NCBI RefSeq assembly: GCF_020515525.1
Contig: NZ_JAIYEP010000041.1
Coordinates: 1-37,931 of the forward strand
Direction of reading: 5' to 3'
DNA length: 37,931 nt
Origin: Rhodococcus yananensis
GTDB lineage: Bacteria > Actinomycetota > Actinomycetes > Mycobacteriales > Mycobacteriaceae
The notes below the pieces were generated by a model. The model had not been told where the DNA came from and did no database searches. It saw only the letters and a program-made list of their open reading frames with translations. The translations under genes were made by a program, and so were the position numbers. The first letter of the stretch is position 1; each line of letters starts with the position of its first letter. This document shows positions 1 to 9,020 of the stretch, in pieces.

Positions 1-61
1 CACGGGTGTCGTCCTGACCCGGACTCACGCGTGGACCGCGTCTCGGCGGCGCACCCGGGCC

Positions 62-1588
62 TCACACTCCGACGGGTGCCGGCTCCGGTACGGCACCGCG
101 CACCGGGGTGGGTGCCGTCGGGGCGGGGGCTGTCGGGGTGGGGGCTGTCGGGGTGGGGGCTGTCGGGGTGGGGCGACGCACCAGCGCGACACCCACGTAG
201 GCGACGAGGGACACGATCGCGGCGAGGAAGGTCGTCCACCCGTCTGCGCCCGCACCCACCAGGGTGTTGGGGACGTGGAGCAGGGTGTTGTCGACGCCGT
301 AGATGGTCGGGGTGAGGACGAAGAACACGACCCGTACCCCGATCCCGGCGACCGCGGCCACCGCGACGGCCACACCGTCACCGCGTGTCCAGAACAGTCC
401 GAGTACGAACGGCACCACGAGCGACGCGAGCAGCAGGTCGAAGGTGAGCGTGAGCAGGATCCCGGTCTGCGGGACGCGCAGTGCCACGAGCGCACCGAGC
501 GCCGCCATCGGCAGCATCGCCCAGCGGGTGGCTTTCATGACGTCCGACGACATCGCGGCGTGTTCGCCACCAACGCGGAACACGTTGCGCACCAGCACTG
601 TCGCGGTGGACAACAGGATTCCGCTGACGGTGGTCAGGGATGCGGTGACGAGACCGGAGAGCACGAGGATCGACAGCCACTGCGGAGTGTACTGGCCGAG
701 CAGCACGTACAGGATCGGCGCGTCGGTGGCACCGTCTCCCACGATCGACACCGCCGCGAGTGCGACGAACGACAACGGGACGCACAGCAGCAGGATGCCG
801 GTTGCCGCAGAGAAACAGGCGCGCTGCGCGGCGCGCGGTGACCGCGCCGAGAACACACGCTGCATCAGGTCGATCGCGACGAGGTTTCCGAGGCCGAGCG
901 CGACGATCGTCGCCCAGTTGATCGCGGCCCCCTGCATCGGGTCGGTGAGCTGCCCGAAGTCGGTGAATCCCGACCCGTCGGGGTGCGAGAACCCCGCGCC
1001 GAACGCAACCCACACCAGCAGCGACACGATACCGACGGCCATGACGGCGAACTGCACGATGCCGGTGTAGACCGACGCGAACATGCCGCCCGCCATCGTG
1101 TAGGCGACGACGAACGGGACGACGACGAGCACCGCGACGGTGTAGTCGATGTGCACGAAATGCTCGAGCAGATACCCGAGCGCGACGAGGTTGCCCGCGA
1201 GCAGGATGCCGAAACTCGCAACGGTGAGCGCGGAAGCGGTGATCTCGGTTCCCCGACCGAACCGTTGCGCGAAGTACTCGGGCAGCGTCACGACACCGGT
1301 GGCGCGCAGTCGTTTCGCGAAGAACAGGCCGACGAGCAGGAGCGCGACCGCCATTCCGAGAGGCATCGCGGCTCCGGCCCAGAAGCCGAATCCCGCGGCG
1401 AGGTCGGCGCTGCCGAGTGTGGCATTGGAATCCACCACCTGCGACATGAGCAGCACCGCGAGGACGGGTGCCCCGAGGGACCGCCCGGCGAGCAGGAAGT
1501 TCCCCGCGTCGCCGCGGACCTTGCGGGTGGAATGGAAGCCGACGCCCAGCAGTACGACGAGGCACACGGCGACACCGAGGATGATCAT
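62..1588 (-). CDS. Sodium:solute symporter (SSS family), 508 aa
   Basis: The protein is a polytopic membrane protein with successive hydrophobic helices from residue 1 to about 480. The N-terminal segment containing NFLLAGRSLG and the VVDSNATLGSADLAAGFGFW stretch are typical of SSS transporters (SLC5-like, LeuT fold), which import solutes with sodium. The ATG is preceded by GGAG, and the gene starts 77 bp after the carboxyltransferase gene, so it is probably the last visible gene of that operon. DUR3-type urea transporters belong to this superfamily but are usually longer (about 700 aa), so urea or a related substrate is only an inference from context. Pantothenate or proline-type transport is also possible. 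The C-terminus is unusual: it ends in a Pro/Thr/Ala tandem repeat (PTPTA units). Confidence 0.88.
   Translation of the reverse strand: MIILGVAVCLVVLLGVGFHSTRKVRGDAGNFLLAGRSLGAPVLAVLLMSQVVDSNATLGSADLAAGFGFWAGAAMPLGMAVALLLVGLFFAKRLRATGVVTLPEYFAQRFGRGTEITASALTVASFGILLAGNLVALGYLLEHFVHIDYTVAVLVVVPFVVAYTMAGGMFASVYTGIVQFAVMAVGIVSLLVWVAFGAGFSHPDGSGFTDFGQLTDPMQGAAINWATIVALGLGNLVAIDLMQRVFSARSPRAAQRACFSAATGILLLCVPLSFVALAAVSIVGDGATDAPILYVLLGQYTPQWLSILVLSGLVTASLTTVSGILLSTATVLVRNVFRVGGEHAAMSSDVMKATRWAMLPMAALGALVALRVPQTGILLTLTFDLLLASLVVPFVLGLFWTRGDGVAVAVAAVAGIGVRVVFFVLTPTIYGVDNTLLHVPNTLVGAGADGWTTFLAAIVSLVAYVGVALVRRPTPTAPTPTAPTPTAPAPTAPTPVRGAVPEPAPVGV
114..173 (+). repeat. Four 15-bp tandem repeats in the symporter C-terminus
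   Basis: Three identical copies of gctgtcggggtgggg follow one variant copy (gccgtcggggcgggg). The unit is 15 bp, so changes in copy number keep the reading frame. On the minus strand it encodes PTPTA/PAPTA units in the cytosolic or external tail of the symporter. Confidence 0.9.
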
Positions 1589-1665
1589 GGGTTGCTCCGG
1601 ACGGTCGGGAGGGGACGACGTGAGCGCTGCGCTGCGCTGCGTGTCCGATCCGGGAGGATGAAAGG

Positions 1666-3636
1666 TCAGGCTCCGCCGGCTTGCCAGCGGGCACGTTCCT
1701 GCGCGAATGCGGCGGACTGCACCGTCCGGAACGCATCGATGGATGCGGTGTTGCGGTCGAGGAAAGCGCGGTGGTCGGCGAGGGAGAACGCGCCGTCGGT
1801 GATCTGCACTCCCCCGCCGCGACCGGCCGCGAGATCGGCGCGCAGATCCAGGAGTTCGTCGGGTTCGACGGGGTACCACGAGATGCGGTCGAAGAACCGC
1901 AGCAGCCACGGGGTTCCGTCGTCGAACGGCCCGGCGGACTGCGGGTGCCGATGGTTCCACACCTGGGTGGTGCGCCCGACGAACTGGTAGCCACCGGGAC
2001 CTTCCATACCGTAGATGCACAGGTAGGCACCACCGATCCCCACCGCGTTCTCCGGGGTCCAGGTACGAGCCGGGTTGTACTTGGTGGTCACGAGCCGGTG
2101 CCGCGGGTCGAGAGGTGTCGCGACGGGTGCGCCGAGGTAGACGTCGCCGAGCCCGAGCACCATGTACTCGGCCGCGAAGACGGTGTCGAAGACATCGGCG
2201 ACGGTGCCCAGTCCGTTCATGCGGCGGATGAACTCGATGTTCCACGGGCACCACGGCGCATCCGAACGCACCCCGTGCATGTAGCGTTCGATGGCCTCCC
2301 GGGTGGCCGGATCGTCCCAGGACAACGGCAGGCGCACGTGCCGGCTCGGCACCTCGAGATCGTTGCTGTCGCCGATGCCGTCCTCGATCTCGCCGAGCAG
2401 ACCGAGCAGGGACCGCACCGGCAGCACATCGGGGTCGACCTTGACCTGCAACGACCGAATACCCGGGGTGAGGTCGAGCAGGCCGTGCGGCCGCTCGGCG
2501 TCGAGCCGTCGATGCAGCGCGTGGACGCGGGCACGCAGCGCCAGATCCAGTGTCATGTCGCCGTACTCGACGAGGACGTTGTCGTCGCCGCTGCGCCGGT
2601 AGGTCACCGCCGTGTGGCCGTCGCGGCGCGCGAGCACACCGTCGTCGCCGTCGCCCCCGGACGAACCGACGAACGGCAGTCCGGCACGTCGCGACACGTC
2701 CAGGGCGCGACGGGACGCCGCCCGCGCGGCGCGCACGGGTACGAAGCGGACCGTGTCGCCGGGGGCGAGCTGCCCGAGTTTCCAGCGGTCGGCGGACACC
2801 ACCGTCACCGGGCACACGAAGCCTCCGAGGCTGGGTCCGTCCGGTCCGAGCAGGATGGGGGTGTCGCCGGTGAAGTCGAGCGCCCCCACCGAGTAGGCGT
2901 TGTCGTGGATGTTCGACGGGTGCAGGCCCGCCTCTCCCCCGTCGGCGCGTGCCCACTGCGGCGTCGGCCCGACGAGGCGCACACCCGTGCGGTCGGAGTT
3001 GAAGTGCACCTCGTAGTCGGTGTCGTACAGCGTGTCCATGTCGACGCGAGTGAAGAATTCCGGTGCGCCGTGCGGACCTTCGGTGACGGCGAGCTGCCAA
3101 CGGGTGACGAGCGCCGGGATGTGCTCCGACGGCACGCCGGTGGCGGTGCGGGACGTGGCGGTGCCCACGACCAGCACGTCCGATTCGTGCAACGCTCTCC
3201 CCTCGTGGCCCCCGAACCTCCCGAGCGTGAACGTGGCGGTGCTGCCGAGGAATTCGGGGACGTCGAGTCCGCCCTGCACGAGCACGTACACGCGCAGTCC
3301 CGGACCCGTCACGGTCCCGACGTCGAGGACGCCGCCGGCGGGAACGGTGACGGGACGCCATTGCGGTACGACGTTCCCGTCGACACGCACGGCGACGGAG
3401 GCTCCGGTGACACACACGACGGTGGTATCGGTGAACCGCAACGACGGTCCGGCCATGGTGGATTCGAGTCCGGGTGCACCTTCGTCGTTGCCCAGTGCGA
3501 TGTTGCCGAGGCGGAAGGACAGGTCGTCCATCGGCCCCGACGGTGGAACACCGATCTGCCAGTAGCCGACGCGCCCCGGATAGTCCTGCACGGTGGTGAG
3601 CATGCCGGGACGTTCGACAACGATCTTCGTGGTCAT
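1666..3636 (-). CDS. Urea-carboxylase-type carboxyltransferase (AHS2-AHS1 / CT_A_B-CT_C_D), 656 aa
   Basis: The protein matches only the carboxyltransferase portion of urea carboxylase or urea amidolyase. The first half (about 1-320, with [20 protein letters not shown] and [12 protein letters not shown]) is the AHS2/KipA-type subdomain. The second half (about 350-650, with [15 protein letters not shown] and [13 protein letters not shown]) is the AHS1/KipI-type subdomain. This domain order is that of urea carboxylase and the reverse of PxpB-PxpC 5-oxoprolinase fusions. The length equals the central CT region of a 1,200-residue urea carboxylase. No biotin carboxylase or biotinyl domain is encoded in frame or next to the gene. 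The start ATG overlaps the stop of the upstream DUF1989 gene (ATGA), so translation is coupled. The substrate is uncertain: urea, guanidine or another amide are possible. Confidence 0.85.
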   Translation of the reverse strand: MTTKIVVERPGMLTTVQDYPGRVGYWQIGVPPSGPMDDLSFRLGNIALGNDEGAPGLESTMAGPSLRFTDTTVVCVTGASVAVRVDGNVVPQWRPVTVPAGGVLDVGTVTGPGLRVYVLVQGGLDVPEFLGSTATFTLGRFGGHEGRALHESDVLVVGTATSRTATGVPSEHIPALVTRWQLAVTEGPHGAPEFFTRVDMDTLYDTDYEVHFNSDRTGVRLVGPTPQWARADGGEAGLHPSNIHDNAYSVGALDFTGDTPILLGPDGPSLGGFVCPVTVVSADRWKLGQLAPGDTVRFVPVRAARAASRRALDVSRRAGLPFVGSSGGDGDDGVLARRDGHTAVTYRRSGDDNVLVEYGDMTLDLALRARVHALHRRLDAERPHGLLDLTPGIRSLQVKVDPDVLPVRSLLGLLGEIEDGIGDSNDLEVPSRHVRLPLSWDDPATREAIERYMHGVRSDAPWCPWNIEFIRRMNGLGTVADVFDTVFAAEYMVLGLGDVYLGAPVATPLDPRHRLVTTKYNPARTWTPENAVGIGGAYLCIYGMEGPGGYQFVGRTTQVWNHRHPQSAGPFDDGTPWLLRFFDRISWYPVEPDELLDLRADLAAGRGGGVQITDGAFSLADHRAFLDRNTASIDAFRTVQSAAFAQERARWQAGGA

Positions 3637-4283
3637 CGTGACTCCGGTCGGGTGACGATCATGCGCACCGGGGTGGGATCGAATCCGTTGCAGGGATTGT
3701 TGATCTGCGGGCAGTTCGACACCAGGACGAGCACGTCCCGGTCGGCGCGCAGCGCCAGTCTCCTGCCGGGCGCCGAGCGCCCGTCGACGATACCGAGGGT
3801 GCCGTCGGCCTCGACGGGCACGTTCATGAAGAAGTTGATGTTGGAGACGAGATCGCGTTTGCCCAGACCCCACCTCGCGCCCTCGACCAGGAAGTTCTCG
3901 ACGCACGCATGCTGATGCTTCGTGTGATGCCCGTAGCGCAGGGTGTTCGACTCCTGGGAGCAGGCACCGCCGACGGTGTCGTGGTTGCCGACCTCGTCGG
4001 CGACGAGCGTCATCAGCGCGGTCCCGTCGGCGTCGCGCAGCATCGAACCGGTGGTCAGGAACAGATTCTCCTGTGCGGCGACGGTCGCGGCGGCGCTGTA
4101 GCGGGACGAGGTGTCGTGCGCGTCGTAGACGAGGGTGTCGACGGCCTGGTTGCCGTCGAGATCGACGACGGTGAGGACGTCGCCCGCGGCGACGACGGTG
4201 GACCACGGGCCTCGACGGCCGACCGTCTCGTCGAGGACGACGGTGCCCGGGACGAGCGCGGGGGTGGCGACGACGGTGGTCAT
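3633..4283 (-). CDS. DUF1989 protein, urea amidolyase-associated protein 2 type, 216 aa
   Basis: This DUF1989 protein has the family hallmarks: [11 protein letters not shown] (residues 99-109), a His-rich stretch [10 protein letters not shown] (118-127) and the C-terminal [11 protein letters not shown] (190-200). DUF1989 pairs normally flank urea carboxylase genes. In guanidine degraders the homologous CgdAB pair is a carboxyguanidine deiminase, and that activity is the leading candidate here. The ATG at 4283 has a GGAG 8 nt upstream and lies 1 bp from the stop of the preceding gene, which supports it over a start about 30 nt further upstream. The stop overlaps the carboxyltransferase start by 4 nt. 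It probably acts in the cytosol as a complex with the adjacent paralogue. Confidence 0.87.
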   Translation of the reverse strand: MTTVVATPALVPGTVVLDETVGRRGPWSTVVAAGDVLTVVDLDGNQAVDTLVYDAHDTSSRYSAAATVAAQENLFLTTGSMLRDADGTALMTLVADEVGNHDTVGGACSQESNTLRYGHHTKHQHACVENFLVEGARWGLGKRDLVSNINFFMNVPVEADGTLGIVDGRSAPGRRLALRADRDVLVLVSNCPQINNPCNGFDPTPVRMIVTRPESR

Positions 4284-4284
4284 G

Positions 4285-5136
4285 TCAGTTCTCCGTTCCG
4301 TGTTCTGCTGCACCCCGGGCGTCCTCGGTGTTGAGGACCGCGCGGTGGTACTCGGGGTCGTGGTCGGTGCGGTCGAGCAGTGCGTCGAGGTCGGTCGGGG
4401 CCCGCCACGCCGTCACCTCGAGGGTGGTGGTCGCGAACGTCGGGGCCGGGTCGAGGGGGTGCGCGGTGTTCGCGATCAGCACGATCAGCGGCAGATGCGT
4501 GAGCAGATCGACGTACGCACCGGCACCGGCGGTTCCGATGCTCGTGAGCGTGCCGTCGCCGGCGACCCGCACACCGTGGAAGAACGACAGCGACGGCGGG
4601 AGGTCGCGCGGTGCGAGGTCGTGTTTCGCGGCGGCGACCGTGAACAGGGCACGCCCCGCCGGCGACGACGAGTGCACCTCGCCCGCTCCGTACTTCGCGG
4701 TGTTCCCGGCGACGTGTGTGGTGCCGCAGAGCGCATCGTGGTGACCGGAGGTGTCGGCGACGACGGTCGCGAGTACACGCCCCTGATCCGAGAGCAGCGG
4801 ATGCCCCGCTCCGGGATATGCCTGCCAGGGCACCTTCACGGTGTCGGCGACGTTGAGCCGCTCGTGTGTGGCGTCGGCACGGAACAGGAGGAGGTGGGCG
4901 CACGCGGAGCCGTCGAGGTCGCGCAGCCGCAGCCGGGTTCCGCGCGCGAGGACCTTGCTCGTGTACCGGCCGCCGGGGACGGTCTCCGCCCAGGTCATCG
5001 CGGAGGAGCGGCCGCCGGGCGCGGTGGGCCACGCCGAGGCCGGCACCGTGGGCATTCCGTCGGTGACGGTGCCGGCCTGAGCGCGGGCGTGGTCGCGGGC
5101 GGCGTGGGTGGTGGCGGTCGTGAGGGTGTCGGTCAT
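4285..5136 (-). CDS. DUF1989 protein, urea amidolyase-associated protein 1 type, 283 aa
   Basis: This is the second DUF1989 paralogue, longer at the N-terminus, with GHHDALCG at residues 131-138 and PPSLSFFHGVRV further on. It corresponds to the UAAP1 partner of urea carboxylase clusters, or the CgdA-like subunit in guanidine clusters. Unlike the neighbouring UAAP2 it lacks the NCPQ-NPCN motif at the C-terminus and carries NTAHPLDP there instead, so the two subunits are not interchangeable. The ATG has a good GGAG about 7 nt upstream. It is the first gene of the minus-strand operon, and its start lies 24 nt from the inverted repeat at 5160-5179, the likely operator for the divergent TetR regulator. 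Confidence 0.87.
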   Translation of the reverse strand: MTDTLTTATTHAARDHARAQAGTVTDGMPTVPASAWPTAPGGRSSAMTWAETVPGGRYTSKVLARGTRLRLRDLDGSACAHLLLFRADATHERLNVADTVKVPWQAYPGAGHPLLSDQGRVLATVVADTSGHHDALCGTTHVAGNTAKYGAGEVHSSSPAGRALFTVAAAKHDLAPRDLPPSLSFFHGVRVAGDGTLTSIGTAGAGAYVDLLTHLPLIVLIANTAHPLDPAPTFATTTLEVTAWRAPTDLDALLDRTDHDPEYHRAVLNTEDARGAAEHGTEN

Positions 5137-5159
5137 GACGCTCCGATCCGGACGGCGGG

Positions 5160-5179
5160 AAACTGTCAGCCGACAGTTT
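5160..5179. promoter_or_regulatory. Inverted repeat, likely TetR operator (AAACTGTC-N4-GACAGTTT)
   Basis: Two perfect 8-bp arms, AAACTGTC and GACAGTTT, are separated by agcc. The site lies between the divergent DUF1989 gene (start 5136) and the TetR gene (start 5309), close to the former. Its size and symmetry suit a TetR dimer. Binding is inferred. Confidence 0.65.
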
Positions 5180-5308
5180 TCCGAGCCGTCGTCTTCGGCG
5201 GATGACACGCATGTAACGACTCCGTGGCCGATGTTTCCGTCCCGTGTCGATGAGCTCACACCGAAACCCTCGCTACAGCAGAGGCACTCGCTGTGCCAGG
5301 GTGTATGC

Positions 5309-5959
5309 GTGAGTACAGCACGCCCCGGACGTCCCCGGCTGCACGAACCCCGACGTCCCGGCGACACCGCGCGAGCCGAGATCCTCGACGCCGCCGCCGA
5401 ACTGTTCAGCATCCGCGGTTTCACATCGACCACCACCCGCCGGATCGCCGACGCCGTCGGCATCCGCCAGGCCTCGCTCTACAACCATTTCGCGACGAAG
5501 AACGACATCCTCGTCGCGCTGCTCGACGACACCATCGCCCCCACGATCGAGTTCGACACGAGCATCGGCGACAGTGTTCCCGCCGCGGTGCACCTGTGCG
5601 CGCTGGCGTGGTTCGACGCGGCCCAACTGTCGGCGGGGCGGTGGAATCTCGGAGCCCTGTACACCCTGCCCGAGTTGCGCGAGGAGCCGTTCGTCGAATT
5701 CCGCGAGCGACGTCGACGGCTCGCGCAGCGCTACCGGAACCTCGCGGTCGCGGTACTCGGTGTCGACGACCCGCGCGCCGATCTACCGTTCCGGCTCGTC
5801 GAATCGGTCATCGGTATCCGAGCCGATTCGCCCCGCGTCGACGCGGGGTTGCCCGAGGTGCTCGCCGTGGCGGCGCTGCGGGTACTCGGTGTGGACGATC
5901 CCGACATCGTGCAGCGGGCGCGCGCCCTCGCACACCCCCCTCGTGCGCACTTCTGGTAG
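5309..5959 (+). CDS. TetR-family transcriptional regulator, 216 aa
   Basis: The N-terminal helix-turn-helix (about residues 20-66) includes AEILDAAAELFSIRGFTSTT and IRQASLYNHFATKNDIL, the standard TetR DNA-binding fold. The C-terminal ligand-binding half is family-variable. The GTG at 5309 was chosen because it leaves the usual short basic N-terminus (STARPGRPRLHEPRRPG). Frames upstream of it look non-coding. The gene is divergent from the DUF1989/carboxyltransferase/symporter operon and is probably its local repressor, responding to the substrate or an intermediate. The stop codon lies inside the left arm of the hairpin at 5942-5983. Confidence 0.88.
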   Translation: MSTARPGRPRLHEPRRPGDTARAEILDAAAELFSIRGFTSTTTRRIADAVGIRQASLYNHFATKNDILVALLDDTIAPTIEFDTSIGDSVPAAVHLCALAWFDAAQLSAGRWNLGALYTLPELREEPFVEFRERRRRLAQRYRNLAVAVLGVDDPRADLPFRLVESVIGIRADSPRVDAGLPEVLAVAALRVLGVDDPDIVQRARALAHPPRAHFW

Positions 5960-5983
5960 CCGGGGCTACCAGAAGTGCGCACG
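5942..5983. terminator. 20-bp-arm hairpin between convergent genes; repeated-element copy A
   Basis: The arms gtgcgcacttctggtagcc and ggctaccagaagtgcgcac, plus one more C-G pair outside, are perfectly complementary around a 2-nt gg centre. The element holds the stop codon of the TetR gene and ends 1 bp before the stop codon of convergent ctaD, so it could terminate both transcripts. There is no T-tract. A related copy of the same motif lies at 37,882-37,913, so it may also be a dispersed repeat. Confidence 0.75.
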
Positions 5984-5984
5984 G

Positions 5985-7739
5985 TCAGAGGCGGTCGCGG
6001 TGGGTGTCGGGTGGGGTGTGCTCGGCCCCTTCGAGCACGCTCACGTTGTGCTTCGCGCTGCCGAACCCGACGTGCGACTCCGCACGCATCCGCTCCGACA
6101 TGTGCGGGTAGTGCAGCTCGAACGCGGGACGCTCCGACCGGATGCGCGGCAACTCGGTGAAGTTGTGCCGCGGCGGCGGGCAGGACGTGGCCCACTCGAG
6201 GGAGTTGCCATAGCCCCACGGATCGTCGACCGTGACGACCTGGCCGTACCGGTAGCTCTTGAACACGTTCCACACGAACGGCAGCGTCGAGGCACCGAGC
6301 ACGAACGCACCGATCGTGGAGATCGTGTTGAGCGTGGTGAACCCGTCGGACGGCAGATAGTCCGCGTAGCGGCGCGGCATGCCCTCGTTGCCGAGCCAGT
6401 GCTGCACCAGGAAGGTGGTGTGGAAGCCGACGAAGGTGAGCCAGAAGTGCCACTTTCCGAGTCGTTCGTCCATCATCCGCCCGGTCATCTTCGGGAACCA
6501 GAAGTAGATCCCGGAGTACGTGGCGAACACGATCGTGCCGAACAGCACGTAGTGGAAGTGCGCGACCACGAAGTAGGAGTCGTGGACGTGGAAGTCCAGC
6601 GGCGGGCTCGCGAGGATGACGCCGGTGAGGCCGCCGAACAGGAAGGTGATGATGAAACCCACCGCGAACAGCATCGGAGTCTCGAACGAGATCTGACCGC
6701 GCCACATCGTGCCGATCCAGTTGAAGAACTTCACGCCGGTGGGGATCGCGATCAGGAACGTCATGAACGAGAAGAACGGCAACAGCACCGCGCCGGTCGC
6801 GTACATGTGGTGCGCCCACACCGCCACCGACAACGCAGCGATCGCGAGGGTCGCGTACACCAGGCCCGAGTAGCCGAAGATCGGCTTGCGACTGAACACC
6901 GGGAACACCTCGGTGACGATCCCGAAGAACGGCAACGCCACCACGTACACCTCGGGATGACCGAAGAACCAGAACAGGTGCTGATACAGGAGCACACCAC
7001 CGGTCGACGGATCGTAGATGTGACCGCCGATGATCCGGTCGACCAGCGCGCCCATGAACGCCGCGGTGAGCAGCGGGAACACCAACAGCACCAGGATCAT
7101 CGTGATGAAAACGTTCCAGGTGAAGATCGGCATCCGGAACATCGTCATGCCCGGCGCGCGCATGCACACCACGGTGGTGATCATGTTGACGCCGCCGAGG
7201 ATCGTTCCCAGACCCGTGACGGCGAGCCCGAGGAACCACAGGTTCGCACCCACCCCCGGCGCGTGGATGGCATTGGCGAGCGGCATGTACGACGTCCACC
7301 CGAAATCCGGTCCGCCACCGGGGGTGATGAGGCCGCCGAACACCACCAGCGCGCCGAACAGGTACAGCCAGTAGCTGAAGGCGTTCAGACGCGGGAAGGC
7401 GACGTCGGGCGCGCCGATCTGCAGCGGCAGGATGTAGTTGGCGAACCCGAACACGATCGGGGTGGCGTACAGCAACAGCATGACGCCGCCGTGCATGGTG
7501 AACAGCTGGTTGTACTGCTCGTTGGACAGGAACTGCAGGCCGGGCACCGCGAGTTCGGTGCGCATCAACAGCGCCATCAACCCGCCGGCGAGGAAGAAGC
7601 TGAACGCGGTGGTGATGTACATCAACCCGAGCGTCTTCGGGTCGGTGGTGGTGATCAGCCGGTAGAGCACCTCCCCCTTCTTCGCCCGGCGGGGTGGGTA
7701 CGGTCGCGTCGACCTCGCCTCGACGACCACCTGACTCAT
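5985..7739 (-). CDS. ctaD: Cytochrome c oxidase subunit I, 584 aa
   Basis: This is the catalytic haem-copper subunit of the aa3 terminal oxidase in the cytoplasmic membrane; it reduces oxygen and pumps protons. Diagnostic sites are FTMHGG (haem a ligand), [10 protein letters not shown] (Cu-B His with the cross-linked Tyr), WAHHMY (Cu-B ligands) and VVAHFHYV (haem a and a3 ligands). About twelve hydrophobic helices are present. The length fits actinobacterial CtaD, which has an extended N- and C-terminus. The ATG at 7739 has a strong GAGGAGG. No other oxidase genes adjoin it; ctaD is often solitary in Mycobacteriales. It converges on the TetR gene. Confidence 0.97.
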   Translation of the reverse strand: MSQVVVEARSTRPYPPRRAKKGEVLYRLITTTDPKTLGLMYITTAFSFFLAGGLMALLMRTELAVPGLQFLSNEQYNQLFTMHGGVMLLLYATPIVFGFANYILPLQIGAPDVAFPRLNAFSYWLYLFGALVVFGGLITPGGGPDFGWTSYMPLANAIHAPGVGANLWFLGLAVTGLGTILGGVNMITTVVCMRAPGMTMFRMPIFTWNVFITMILVLLVFPLLTAAFMGALVDRIIGGHIYDPSTGGVLLYQHLFWFFGHPEVYVVALPFFGIVTEVFPVFSRKPIFGYSGLVYATLAIAALSVAVWAHHMYATGAVLLPFFSFMTFLIAIPTGVKFFNWIGTMWRGQISFETPMLFAVGFIITFLFGGLTGVILASPPLDFHVHDSYFVVAHFHYVLFGTIVFATYSGIYFWFPKMTGRMMDERLGKWHFWLTFVGFHTTFLVQHWLGNEGMPRRYADYLPSDGFTTLNTISTIGAFVLGASTLPFVWNVFKSYRYGQVVTVDDPWGYGNSLEWATSCPPPRHNFTELPRIRSERPAFELHYPHMSERMRAESHVGFGSAKHNVSVLEGAEHTPPDTHRDRL

Positions 7740-8102
7740 GCCGACCTCCTCGACGCGCACCGGACCGCGGCTGTCGCCGACGGATGCCGAGGCGACCCGT
7801 CGCGTGGGCGGTCGCGGCTGCATCCACCGGTTTCCCCACCGTAGACCCGCCGTCCGCGGCGACAAGGCGATTCGACGGATCCGGGGACGTTCGTCCCCAT
7901 TGCCGCTACCGGAGCCACCACCGGATCGCACAGCAACGCCGAATGGTGATCACTGCGGGAAATTCACCGCCGTGATCACCATTGCGCGCAGTTTCGTCCC
8001 ACACGACGCGGTTTTGTCCACAGGGGTCCGATTCATCCACAGGCGACCGGAAATCGCCGGCGTCGCGGCGGTTTCCCCCACAGCCTGCGGCACCATCGCG
8101 TC
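7740..8102. other. Intergenic region upstream of ctaD, with repeat copy 1
   Basis: This 363-bp divergent region holds the ctaD promoter side and the first 46-bp palindromic repeat (7943-7988). It also has two DnaA-box-like sequences, ttgtccaca (8014-8022) and tcatccaca (8033-8041). No convincing gene was seen. Confidence 0.6.
7943..7988. repeat. 46-bp palindromic repeat, copy 1 (upstream of the DUF559 gene)
   Basis: The sequence forms a long hairpin. The outer arms aatggtgatcac (7942-7953) and gtgatcaccatt (7972-7983) are perfect, and an inner gcgg/ccgc stem surrounds gaaattca. It is 44/46 identical, in direct orientation, to the copy at 9014-9059. No gene ends here, so it is not an ordinary terminator. 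Confidence 0.9.
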
Positions 8103-9020
8103 ATGGGCCATCCACGAGCAGTGACGAGAACGCAACTCCTCGCCTCCGGACGGTCGCCGTTCGAGGTGAAACGCGACCTCCGCGCGGGTGAGTTGGTGCC
8201 ACTCGCCCACGGGGTGTACCTGCCGCGCGCCGACTACGACGCGCTCGACGACGTCGGTGTGCACAGGGTGTGGGCGCGACACGTCGGGTCCACGCTCGGC
8301 CCGGCCGCCGCGATCAGTCACGTGTCGGCGGCGATCCTGCACGGCGCACCCGCCTGGAACGTTCCGTTGGACCGCGTCCACGTGTCCAGGCCACACGGTT
8401 GGCGCCTCACGAAGAGCCTTCACGCACACGCCGCCCGGTGGTCCGACGGGGACATCGTCACCGTCGACGGTGTCCCCGTGACGTCGCCGGCGCGCACGGT
8501 GGCCGATGTCGCCCGGTCGCAGCCGCGTGCGCAGGCGGTGGCGATCGGTGACGCGCTGCTGCGTATCGAACCCGCGGCCCGCTCACTGCTCGGGCAGGCG
8601 CTCGAATCCACAGCCGGGCTGACCGGTGCCGCGCGCGCACGAAGCGTCGCGGGCTTCGTCGACGGGCGCAGCGAGAGTGTCGGCGAGTCGCTGTCGCGGG
8701 TTCGGATGGCGGAGTACGGGCTCCCGCGCCCCGACCTGCAGCGCGAGCTCGTCGCCCGTGGCGGGCGCCGGTACCGAGCCGACTTCTTCTGGGAGGAGTT
8801 CGGGATCGTCGGGGAGTTCGACGGCGCAGGCAAGTACCACGACCGTCGCGACCTCGTCGCCGAGAAGTTCCGGGAGGACGCCCTGCGCGATCTCGGGCTC
8901 GAGGTGATCAGGTGGAACTGGGCGGAGCTGGATCACTTCGACGTCGTCGTCCGGCGCTTCGACCGTGCCGTCGACCGGAGTCGTCGTCTCGCGGTACCGC
9001 AGAGCAGCGCTCGATGGTGA
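8103..9020 (+). CDS. AbiEi-antitoxin-like / DUF559 endonuclease-fold protein, 305 aa
   Basis: The N-terminal part (about 1-60; TRTQLLASGRSPFEVKRDLR followed by ELVPLAHGVYLPRA) resembles the winged-helix domain of AbiEi-type antitoxins. The C-terminal part (about 215-290; YRADFFWEEFGIVGEFDGAGKY) resembles DUF559/Vsr-like PD-(D/E)XK folds, with D227, E238 and D240 as candidate metal ligands. Such fusions are common, multi-copy and functionally uncharacterised in actinobacteria. No AbiEii toxin gene adjoins it, so a toxin-antitoxin role is not supported. A GTG 18 nt further in is an alternative start; neither has a clear ribosome binding site. The stop codon lies inside repeat copy 2, and copy 1 lies upstream, so the gene is bracketed by direct repeats and may be a mobile cassette. 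Confidence 0.75.
   Translation: MGHPRAVTRTQLLASGRSPFEVKRDLRAGELVPLAHGVYLPRADYDALDDVGVHRVWARHVGSTLGPAAAISHVSAAILHGAPAWNVPLDRVHVSRPHGWRLTKSLHAHAARWSDGDIVTVDGVPVTSPARTVADVARSQPRAQAVAIGDALLRIEPAARSLLGQALESTAGLTGAARARSVAGFVDGRSESVGESLSRVRMAEYGLPRPDLQRELVARGGRRYRADFFWEEFGIVGEFDGAGKYHDRRDLVAEKFREDALRDLGLEVIRWNWAELDHFDVVVRRFDRAVDRSRRLAVPQSSARW

Noticed and set aside
1666-3636. 5-oxoprolinase PxpBC fusion
   Set aside because: The domain order is AHS2 then AHS1 (urea-carboxylase order), DUF1989 genes are adjacent, and no pxpA is present.
5137-5308. Guanidine (ykkC-type) riboswitch upstream of the DUF1989 operon
   Set aside because: No recognisable conserved ykkC core was seen, and the region is explained by a TetR palindrome. 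A covariance-model search would settle it.
8014-8041. Two DnaA-box-like sequences (ttgtccaca, tcatccaca) suggesting an origin
   Set aside because: There are only two boxes, one imperfect, with no dnaA/dnaN neighbours and no AT-rich unwinding region. They are likely chance matches in a GC-rich genome.
8103-9020. AbiE toxin-antitoxin system
   Set aside because: There is no AbiEii nucleotidyltransferase gene next to it, and the C-terminal half is a DUF559 nuclease-like fold.
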